25,990 bases of DNA, taken from Bacteroidales bacterium. GTDB taxonomy: Bacteria; Bacteroidota; Bacteroidia; Bacteroidales; F082. Positions 15,056 through 21,015 of the stretch are shown in pieces. The notes under the pieces are model-generated. The model saw only the letters and a program-made list of their open reading frames with translations, was not told where the DNA came from and searched no databases. The stretch is taken from positions 1-25,990 of the forward strand of contig JAFWRA010000140.1 in the NCBI GenBank assembly GCA_017508895.1. Reading direction: 5' to 3'. A program made the translations under genes and the position numbers. Each line of letters begins with the position of its first letter. The first letter of the stretch is position 1.

Positions 15056-15703
15056 TTAATTCCATTGGTCGCTCCAGGCCTGCTGGTCCTTGCGCCATTC
15101 CTTCAGCGACTGCACGTCTTCTTCGGAGATGTAGGCTTCCTCAACGGCCTTATGAATCAAAGTCTCGTAGTTCGACAGCGTGACCAGTTCGCAGTTCTTC
15201 TCCTCGAAGTTCTTCTTGGCGAGTTCCATCTGGTAGGTGAAGATGGCCACCATGCCCTTCACCTCAGCGCCTGCCTCACGCAAAGCATCAACAGCCAGAA
15301 GACTCGACTTGCCCGTGGAGACCAAGTCCTCGACGACCACCACCGATTGACCCGCATTGATGACGCCTTCGATCTGGTTCTGCATGCCGTGCGACTTCTT
15401 CTCGGAGCGCACATACACGAAAGGAAGTCCCAACTCCTGGGCCACCAACGCGCCCTGGGCGATGCCACCCGTAGCCACGCCTGCAATCACGTCGGGCTTG
15501 CCGTAGTTTTGCATGATCTTCTCCACAAACTGCTGGCGGATAAAGGTACGCACGGCAGGATAAGAGAGGGTGACACGGTTGTCGCAATAAATGGGGCTTT
15601 TCAGTCCCGAGGCCCAAGTGAAGGGAGCCTTAGGGCTAAGTTTCACGGCCCTGATTTGAAGCAGATGCAGAGCCAAGGTCAATGCTGAATCGTCGTATTT
15701 CAT
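15056..15703 (-). CDS. pyrE: Orotate phosphoribosyltransferase
   Basis: A 215-aa enzyme of pyrimidine synthesis that joins orotate to PRPP to give OMP. Motifs are FTWASGLKSPIYCDNR near the N-terminus (orotate/PRPP site), VYVRSEKKSHGMQNQIEG (the flexible catalytic loop) and VVVVEDLVSTGKSS (the PRPP-binding loop, usual form VxxVEDxxTTG). The start at 15703 (MKYDDSALTL) gives the usual family length. A longer frame reaches 15889 but would run into the divergent NUDIX gene and has no homologous look. pyrE is convergent with birA and divergent from the NUDIX gene. No attenuator was recognised upstream. Confidence 0.95.
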   Translation of the reverse strand: MKYDDSALTLALHLLQIRAVKLSPKAPFTWASGLKSPIYCDNRVTLSYPAVRTFIRQQFVEKIMQNYGKPDVIAGVATGGIAQGALVAQELGLPFVYVRSEKKSHGMQNQIEGVINAGQSVVVVEDLVSTGKSSLLAVDALREAGAEVKGMVAIFTYQMELAKKNFEEKNCELVTLSNYETLIHKAVEEAYISEEDVQSLKEWRKDQQAWSDQWN

Positions 15704-15813
15704 AGTTGTTCGATTTGATTCTTTCTTTTTCGGTGGCTGCCAAGATGTGACAAGCACACATTCAACGAATTTGTTTATTTTTGTCGCTCGAAAACGACAT
15801 AAACAGACTGCAA

Positions 15814-16440
15814 ATGTACAAGATTTTTCAAGAAAACAAAGCACTGATTTTCCCAAAAATCGAAGGTGATGCGTTGAAATCCGACGCAACGTCCCAAGAA
15901 TCTGACAAATACGACGCCGAACTTTTGTGCGATTTTTTACCTGAGTGGCTCGACGACCGCGACCCGGGCGACACTTTCATCCACGAAGTGGGTGAAAACG
16001 CCGTGGCCATAGCCTTGAAAGAGACCTTCAGGATGGCACCGGCGGCAGGAGGAATCGTCGTGCAAGACGGAAAATTCGTGAGCATCGTGCGCCACGGCAT
16101 CCCCGACCTACCCAAAGGACATATTGAACAAGGGGAGACGCCCGAGGTGGCTGCCTTGCGCGAAGTTGAGGAAGAAACGGGTATAGGCAACTTGCAAATT
16201 GTCAGGGCTTTGCCCTCCACTTGGCATTGCTATTTGGAGCACGAACAGTGGACACTAAAACAAACCTATTGGTTCTTGATGACCACCACGGAACGCATTC
16301 AACCCAAACCGCAGACAGAGGAAGGCATCACAGAAATAAAACTAATTGGGAATGAAGAAGTTGAGGTGTTTTTGAAAAATACTTTCCGCTCCATCAGTGA
16401 AATTCTCGAAAAAGAATTACGTCAGGTCGTGGCGAAATAA
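15814..16440 (+). CDS. NUDIX hydrolase
   Basis: A 208-aa protein with a complete NUDIX box: G(x5)E(x7)REVEEETGI within GHIEQGETPEVAALREVEEE, at about residues 108-130. Enzymes of this kind cleave nucleoside diphosphates linked to another moiety (X); the substrate is not evident here. About 75 N-terminal residues precede the fold (MYKIFQENKALIFP...), longer than in minimal NUDIX proteins. The ATG at 15814 is preferred over a possible TTG at 15781, which lies in the promoter-like region. It is divergent from pyrE and upstream of coaD, so a role in nucleotide or coenzyme metabolism is plausible. Confidence 0.9.
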   Translation: MYKIFQENKALIFPKIEGDALKSDATSQESDKYDAELLCDFLPEWLDDRDPGDTFIHEVGENAVAIALKETFRMAPAAGGIVVQDGKFVSIVRHGIPDLPKGHIEQGETPEVAALREVEEETGIGNLQIVRALPSTWHCYLEHEQWTLKQTYWFLMTTTERIQPKPQTEEGITEIKLIGNEEVEVFLKNTFRSISEILEKELRQVVAK

Positions 16441-16448
16441 TATTTTTG
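16441..16448 (+). promoter_or_regulatory. Promoter core upstream of coaD
   Basis: TATTTTTG directly follows the NUDIX stop codon and matches TAnnTTTG. No good -33 element is visible; TTA at 16417 is the best placed. If used, the coaD transcript starts near 16455 and includes the hairpin at 16483-16519. Confidence 0.45.
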
Positions 16449-16482
16449 CAGCGCAAAAAGGACACGAGACCACTGGACTGCA

Positions 16483-16519
16483 GGACTACGAGACGAAATG
16501 ATCCCGCGTCCCGAAGTCC
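16483..16519. repeat. Hairpin element of the GACTTCGGGACG family in the coaD leader
   Basis: GGACTACGAGACG (16483-16495) and CGTCCCGAAGTCC (16507-16519) pair at 11 of 13 positions. The 12-mer CGTCCCGAAGTC is the exact complement of 1590-1601, and the other arm resembles 1702-1713, so this is a short relative of the large inverted repeat at 1587-1722. Confidence 0.65.
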
Positions 16520-16540
16520 CGAAGTCAAAAAGAACAACCA

Positions 16541-17011
16541 ATGAAAAGAATAGCCGTATTCCCTGGTTCTTTCGACCCCATCACCTTGGGTCACCGCAGC
16601 ATCGTTTTGAGAGCTTTGCCTATGTTTGACGAGATTTACGTCGCCGTCGGCATCAACATGGAGAAACGCTCCACCTTTGAATTGCAAGACCGCATCGCCT
16701 GGTGCGAGGCCGTCTTCAAGGACTATCCCGAAGTGAAAGTGGAGAGCTACGAAGGCCTCACCGCCGACTTCTGCAAAAAGGTAGGCGCCAGAACCATCAT
16801 CCGCGGATTGCGCTGCGGCAGCGACTTCGAGTATGAAAACATGATCGGGCACGCCAACAAACGCCTGCACCCCGAATTGGAGACCATCTTCCTCCTCACC
16901 GAGAGCGAGCTGGTGGGCGTGTCGTCGAGCGTCGTCCGCGACATCTACAAAAACGGCGGCGACACCTCCAAGTTCCTGCCCGTCGAGGTGAAGTTGCCGA
17001 AAAAGCAATAA
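16541..17011 (+). CDS. coaD: Phosphopantetheine adenylyltransferase
   Basis: A 156-aa enzyme of coenzyme A synthesis that transfers AMP to 4'-phosphopantetheine to give dephospho-CoA. The N-terminal FPGSFDPITLGH carries the T/HxGH nucleotidyltransferase motif, RTIIRGLRCGSDFEYE is the substrate loop, and VSSSVVRD replaces the usual ISSSxVRE near the C-terminus. The length and all key residues fit the family. It follows the NUDIX gene after 100 bp holding a promoter core and hairpin, and precedes the TlpA-like gene by 26 bp, so the last two are probably cotranscribed. Confidence 0.95.
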   Translation: MKRIAVFPGSFDPITLGHRSIVLRALPMFDEIYVAVGINMEKRSTFELQDRIAWCEAVFKDYPEVKVESYEGLTADFCKKVGARTIIRGLRCGSDFEYENMIGHANKRLHPELETIFLLTESELVGVSSSVVRDIYKNGGDTSKFLPVEVKLPKKQ

Positions 17012-17037
17012 TTCCGCCCCATTCTCGTTTTAAAGGC

Positions 17038-18408
17038 ATGAAACGAAGGATTGTTACGCTGTTATTATCCCTGCTATTTCTCACGGTAAGTGCTCAAAAT
17101 GTGACAATTACCGGGCGAAGCAACAAAACCAGCACCATAATAAGGCTCTTCATCTACGAAGACCTGATTAACGAAACCGGCCTATTGCTTGACCAAGGCC
17201 AAACCGACGAAAAAGGCCATTTCGTCCTTGAAGGTCCGGTGAAGCACATCCTTCCTGCCCGTATTTATGTCGGCCTTGAGTATGTTGACCTCATCCTTAC
17301 ACCTAATGCCAACTACGACATTGAAATCATCGTGCCCGAACAGCAAGAAAACGTTTCCTACTTCGAGAAAGAGCTGCCTACCCTCCGCGTGAAACGTGCC
17401 ACCGACCAAGGCCTCTATCGGCAAATCATCTACTCTGAAGAAATCATCAACAGCTACATGATTGATCATTTCAGCCAGATCTACCGTGGGCGACAAGTGC
17501 GCTACATCGACTCCATACAAAACGCCATCAGCCGCGAGCTGCCCGACATCAAGTCAGAGTATGTGAAGAACCACAACGACTATAAGATTGCCGCCATCAA
17601 GTTGGGTATCAGCACCGACGGTGGCAAGAAAGTCATCAAGGACTATTACGACGGACAGCCGGTGCGCTACACCCAAAGCGCTTACATCGACCTCTTCAAG
17701 GAACTGTTTGACGGCTACTTCAACAGCGCCTCTTACGACAGCCATTTGCTCAACGACGCCTTCATGGAAGGTCCGGCCGCTTTCAAGAAATACCTGGCCA
17801 CCGACCCGCTCATGGCAAACAACCCACAATTGGCCGAGCTCATCACCATATATAACCTGCAGAAGCTCTGCCAAGGTGACCGTGGCACCAGCCGTTTGGC
17901 CAAAGACCACCTCAACCACATCAAGTCACAGACAAAACACCCCGAGCATAAGGCTATCATCAGCGACTTCTTTAATAAGCTCAACCGCCTCGCTCCAGGC
18001 ACAGCGGCTCCCGACTTCACCTTGACTGACTGCAATGGCAACGACGTGAGCCTATCGGATTACAAAGACGGCTTAGTGCTTTTGCAATTTGTTGATGGGC
18101 AATCGCCTGTCAGCGAGCATCAGTTTGCTGAACTTAGGAGTCTCCACAACCAATGGCAGGACACCATTCAGATTCTCACCATCGCCACTCACAACAAGAT
18201 GACGTTCTTCAAGCAACAGTTTGAGGAAAAACGCCAAGACTGGCCCCTCCTCGACCTGGGTGACAACATCCTTTTGCTTGAAGCCTACAACGTCCGCACC
18301 TTCCCTGAGTATATTCTCATAGCCAGAGGCAACAAAATCGGCGAGGCTCCCGCGCCGAGTCCTGAGCGGTATTTGGAGGAGAGGGTGAGGCGTTTGTATG
18401 GAAAGTAA
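17038..18408 (+). CDS. Exported TlpA/thioredoxin-like protein lacking the redox cysteines
   Basis: A 456-aa protein with a signal peptide (about 1-19, ending VSAQ). An N-terminal beta domain (about 20-110, like the DUF4369-type domains of Bacteroidota thiol-disulfide proteins) and a helical middle region follow. The C-terminal thioredoxin fold runs from about 318 (APGTAAPDFTLTDCNGNDVSL). Where TlpA/ResA proteins have WCGPC, this one has FVDGQSPVSEHQ, so both cysteines are replaced by serine (SPVS). The cis-proline region is kept (NVRTFPEYILIARGNKI). It is therefore unlikely to be a dithiol oxidoreductase and may bind or scaffold instead. It lies 26 bp after coaD. Confidence 0.85.
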   Translation: MKRRIVTLLLSLLFLTVSAQNVTITGRSNKTSTIIRLFIYEDLINETGLLLDQGQTDEKGHFVLEGPVKHILPARIYVGLEYVDLILTPNANYDIEIIVPEQQENVSYFEKELPTLRVKRATDQGLYRQIIYSEEIINSYMIDHFSQIYRGRQVRYIDSIQNAISRELPDIKSEYVKNHNDYKIAAIKLGISTDGGKKVIKDYYDGQPVRYTQSAYIDLFKELFDGYFNSASYDSHLLNDAFMEGPAAFKKYLATDPLMANNPQLAELITIYNLQKLCQGDRGTSRLAKDHLNHIKSQTKHPEHKAIISDFFNKLNRLAPGTAAPDFTLTDCNGNDVSLSDYKDGLVLLQFVDGQSPVSEHQFAELRSLHNQWQDTIQILTIATHNKMTFFKQQFEEKRQDWPLLDLGDNILLLEAYNVRTFPEYILIARGNKIGEAPAPSPERYLEERVRRLYGK

Positions 18409-18412
18409 AAAC

Positions 18413-18559
18413 GGAAAAAGTCCCTTTTTCACCCCTTAAAATCATGGAATAATTCCCTTTTTTTGGATGAAATTTTCGGAAAAAGTCCCTTTTTTTACAC
18501 ATAAAATAATGGAAAAAGTCCCTTTTTTAAGCTAAATTTTTCGGGAAAAGTCCCTTTTT
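18413..18559. repeat. Five-copy tandem repeat, 32-33 bp period
   Basis: GGAAAAAGTCCCTTTTT or close variants start at 18413, 18446, 18478, 18511 and 18543, so the steps are 33, 32, 33 and 32 bp. Each copy contains the small dyad AAAAAG-TCC-CTTTTT. The 15-bp fillers alternate between a TAAAAT-type and an AAATTTT-type, so the true unit is about 65 bp. It lies just 3' of the TlpA-like gene, in the 339-bp gap before the ATPase gene. Confidence 0.85.
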
Positions 18560-18623
18560 GTTGCAGGAATGAATTGATTTATATTATTTTACGATTGTCA
18601 TTAAGATTTGTACATTCTACTAG

Positions 18624-18680
18624 CAGAATAATGAGCGGGATGAGTGGAAGATGGTGATTTCGGAGATTGAAATGCTTTAA
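18624..18680 (+). pseudogene. Scar of a gene 3' end, left of the ATPase cassette
   Basis: An open segment ending in TAA encodes NNERDEWKMVISEIEML with a stop just upstream, so no complete gene is present. The last 46 bp (18635-18680) align without gaps to 20705-20750, the end of the second scar, at 35 of 46 positions, with the stop codon in the same place and frame. The parent family was not recognised. Confidence 0.5.
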
Positions 18681-18694
18681 TGAATTGATCGAAA

Positions 18695-18725
18695 TTGGTT
18701 GAAATCAAAATAATCTGTATTTTTG
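18695..18725 (+). promoter_or_regulatory. Promoter of the ATPase/TOPRIM cassette
   Basis: TTG at 18695-18697, a 20-bp spacer, then TATTTTTG at 18718-18725, a full match to the Bacteroidota -33/-7 pattern. It lies 22 bp before the ATPase start codon. Confidence 0.8.
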
Positions 18726-18747
18726 CAAATTATAAACACTAAGCAAT

Positions 18748-19860
18748 ATGAAATTCAAGTCAATAAGCGCAAGAAACAAGAGAACGGGATGGAACATCGA
18801 AAATATGGAGTTCAATCCTATGCTCACCCTTTTGGTTGGAGCTTCTGGTGTGGGAAAAACCAAGGTTTTAAATGTAATCAAGACATTGGCTCGCATTGCA
18901 AAAGGTGAATCGTTTAATGGTTTGGAATGGAAGGTTGAATTTGAGCAAAACGAGCATGATTATGTTTGGGAAGGAGAATTTGTTTATGGCGGTGATGTTG
19001 GTGTAGAACTTCTTACTAGTGAATACGAAGTTGTCTTTGCTGTTGCTAGAGAAAAAATAATAGAAGATGACATAGTTTTGGTGGATCGCGTACCTGACAG
19101 TATAAAATTTTTAAATCGCGAAATAGTAAAGCTTGATAGTACTAAGAGTGTGGTTGAATTACTTAAAGAAGAATCATCAATTAAGTCAATTTATGAAGGC
19201 TTTAAGCAGTGCTATTCTTTAGATATAACTGATGTTGTCATACAAATATCTAACTATCCCATTTATAAAGAAAAACGTTTTGACATTAAACAAATCAAAC
19301 AATTTAGATCTACATCTCTGTTAGAAAAATTGTTTTTGCTTCGCGAAAATGGTCTTCAAGAATTTGATGTCATTGTTCAAAAGTTTAAAGGTGTTTTTCC
19401 TGCAATTGAGAATATAGATTTTAAGTTGGTAGAAAGTGTGAATCACCTGTACTTTTTATATTTAAGAATCAAGGAAAACAATGTTTCGACTTGGATTGAT
19501 CAGCCTGATATTTCTTCGGGAATGATGCGTACTTTATTGCAAATCATCACTTTAGTTTTGGCAAACGACGGCGATGTGATTATGATTGATGAGTTCGAGA
19601 ACGGTCTTGGTGTGAACTGCATCAATGAATTGGCCGACCTCATCATGGAACCGGAAGCCAACATTCAGGTGGTGATGACCAGCCATCATCCTTATATCAT
19701 CAATGCCATTCCCGTTAAGGATTGGATGATTCTCACGCGCAACGGAAGCAATGTGCATGTACATACAGCAGATGAACTTCATATTGGAGAACACTCGAAA
19801 CACGAGGCTTTCATGCAATTGATGCAAACCCCAGAATATAGGACAGGACAGAACCGATAA
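18748..19860 (+). CDS. ABC/AAA-type ATPase of a candidate defence pair
   Basis: A 370-aa soluble ATPase of the SMC/OLD-like kind. The Walker A loop GASGVGKT lies at residues 31-38, an ABC-signature-like SSGMMR at about 256-261, Walker B VIMIDE at about 277-282 followed by FENGL, and the H-loop TSHHPYII at about 311-318. The 200 or so residues between are lineage-specific and AT-rich and could be helical. This layout is that of the ATPase partner in OLD, Gabija and PARIS-type systems. It is followed after 12 bp by a TOPRIM-like gene, so the two probably work as one complex in which ATP-dependent sensing controls the partner. The DNA turns visibly GC-richer from about 19560. The defence role is inferred from architecture. 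Confidence 0.85.
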   Translation: MKFKSISARNKRTGWNIENMEFNPMLTLLVGASGVGKTKVLNVIKTLARIAKGESFNGLEWKVEFEQNEHDYVWEGEFVYGGDVGVELLTSEYEVVFAVAREKIIEDDIVLVDRVPDSIKFLNREIVKLDSTKSVVELLKEESSIKSIYEGFKQCYSLDITDVVIQISNYPIYKEKRFDIKQIKQFRSTSLLEKLFLLRENGLQEFDVIVQKFKGVFPAIENIDFKLVESVNHLYFLYLRIKENNVSTWIDQPDISSGMMRTLLQIITLVLANDGDVIMIDEFENGLGVNCINELADLIMEPEANIQVVMTSHHPYIINAIPVKDWMILTRNGSNVHVHTADELHIGEHSKHEAFMQLMQTPEYRTGQNR

Positions 19861-19872
19861 TCCCCTTACAAG

Positions 19873-20565
19873 TTGAATTGTTACATTATTGTTGAAGGCG
19901 ATAAGACAGAGTTGTCAGTGTATCCAGCATGGCTATCCATATTGGCGCCCACTTATACTCGTATAGAGAATTTTGAGGATGTAAACGAAAACAACTACTT
20001 CATCTTTAGTGCAGGTGGAATCCCTTCCATATATAACCATGTGGCGAATGCCGTTATGGATATCAATAGCATCAATAGTAAGGAGGGCTCTCATTACGAT
20101 TATCTTTTGGTCTGCCTTGATACGGAGGAGGAATCCAGAGGATACATTTTGCAACAGATTGAATCTGAATTAAAAAAGAAAAGTGTCACCTTGCAAAATG
20201 CTGAATTGGTGGTCTTTGAGCATAAAGTATGCATGGAAACATGGTTTTTGGGCAACCAAAGCGTATTCAAGGACAATCCACAAAACACTGAATATCTGAA
20301 CTGTATCAAGTATTACAACGTAGGATTGAACAATCCAGAAGAAATGGGCAACATGGATCCCAATAGATTCGCGACAACGGCAAAATTCCATCTTCGATAC
20401 TTGAAAAGGATGCTTGAAGAACGAAATATGAGCTATTCAAAAAACAACACGATAGACGTGCAGCATCAAGCGTTTCTGCTTCAATTGATTAAGCGTTTTG
20501 AGGAGACAGGGCATATTGCCACTTTTGGCAGTTGGTATGAGTTCGTGAAAGACCATTTCAAATGA
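19873..20565 (+). CDS. TOPRIM-like protein paired with the ATPase
   Basis: A 230-aa protein. The first strand and loop IIVEGDKTEL (5-14) carry the TOPRIM Glu (E8). LLVCLDTEEES (78-88) supplies the acidic strand end (D83, then E85-E87, where DxD is usual), and HKVCMETWFLGN (117-128) matches the conserved E-x-W segment of DUF4435/DUF4276/RloB-type TOPRIM proteins. These act as nucleases or toxins controlled by an ATPase partner, as AriB with AriA in PARIS. The start must be TTG 19873: a stop ends the frame 12 bp earlier and no ATG lies before the VEG motif. It is translated from the same transcript as the ATPase. Which subfamily it joins cannot be fixed by eye. Confidence 0.75.
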   Translation: MNCYIIVEGDKTELSVYPAWLSILAPTYTRIENFEDVNENNYFIFSAGGIPSIYNHVANAVMDINSINSKEGSHYDYLLVCLDTEEESRGYILQQIESELKKKSVTLQNAELVVFEHKVCMETWFLGNQSVFKDNPQNTEYLNCIKYYNVGLNNPEEMGNMDPNRFATTAKFHLRYLKRMLEERNMSYSKNNTIDVQHQAFLLQLIKRFEETGHIATFGSWYEFVKDHFK

Positions 20566-20570
20566 CATAA

Positions 20571-20750
20571 TACGCATTTTTAAATACGCCCGACTACCAT
20601 ATCCAACATGCTATGGTATTGAATAATGAACGTGAAATTTCTGTGAAAAACTGCATCACCTACCCGCCTGTTTATTATTGTATGTTTTATCAGAAGGATT
20701 ATGTGCGTGATGAGGTGGAGTTGGTGATTCCGGAGGTTAAATTGCCATAA
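20571..20750 (+). pseudogene. 5'-truncated gene remnant right of the ATPase cassette
   Basis: An open stretch of 59 codons ending in TAA, starting directly after a stop and 6 bp after the TOPRIM gene. It encodes a peptide with LNTPDYHIQHAMVLNNERE, CITYPPVYYC and VELVIPEVKLP. There is no sensible start or signal, although a 45-aa protein from the internal ATG (20613) cannot be excluded. The family was not recognised. Its end is related to the scar at 18624-18680, and both contain the peptide NNER. Confidence 0.5.
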
Positions 20751-20799
20751 AACCACTTTTTATTCAATTTATGCATCCTATTGCACAAAAAACATACTT

Positions 20800-20832
20800 T
20801 TTTATGCAGTACAGCGTATTTATTGCATAAAA
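20800..20832. other. Inverted repeat in the secA upstream gap
   Basis: TTTTATGCA (20800-20808) and TGCATAAAA (20824-20832) form a 9-bp stem around 15 nt. Related ATGCA and GCACAAAA strings precede it. It may terminate transcripts from the ATPase/TOPRIM unit or be part of a dispersed repeat. Nothing else was recognised between 20751 and 20936; a 75-codon minus frame here looks spurious. Confidence 0.4.
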
Positions 20833-20936
20833 TCGGAAATTTTTCAGAACAATTCGAACGGTTTGCTTTTCGTATCCTAAAACAATTGTTTTTCTGACTT
20901 TTTGTCGCAAATTTTCTCCAATTCACGGAAAAACAC

Positions 20937-20944
20937 TACCTTTG
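20937..20944 (+). promoter_or_regulatory. Promoter core of secA
   Basis: TACCTTTG matches TAnnTTTG exactly. No clear -33 TTG lies at the right distance. The predicted leader of about 65 nt includes the AT-rich repeat at 20972-21005. Confidence 0.6.
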
Positions 20945-20971
20945 CACGAATTTTGCGCTTGACGCGAACCA

Positions 20972-21005
20972 TTGAATTTTAAATCTTAAATTTTGAATTT
21001 TAAAT
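20972..21005. repeat. AT-rich repeat in the secA leader
   Basis: Iterated TTAAATCTTAAATTTTGAA-type units resemble the GATTTAAA/GATTCAAA arrays at 6385-6430 and 7000-7053. The element directly precedes the secA start region, as the others precede the T9SS and antitoxin genes. Confidence 0.6.
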
Positions 21006-21015
21006 CACTGAATAA

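Noticed and set aside
15704..15889. N-terminal extension of pyrE by 62 codons
   Set aside because: The extension runs through the divergent promoter region and into the NUDIX gene, is not PyrE-like, and the start at 15703 gives the normal length.
18317..18502. 61-codon minus-strand frame across the tandem repeat
   Set aside because: It translates the repeat units themselves and part of the antisense of the TlpA-like gene.
18413..18559. CRISPR-like array
   Set aside because: The repeats are only 17 bp, the 15-bp fillers are related to each other and not unique, and no cas gene is in the window.
20699..20926. 75-codon minus-strand frame with several cysteines
   Set aside because: It overlaps the gene remnant and an inverted repeat, has no convincing start region and no known motif; a zinc-ribbon reading would be forced.
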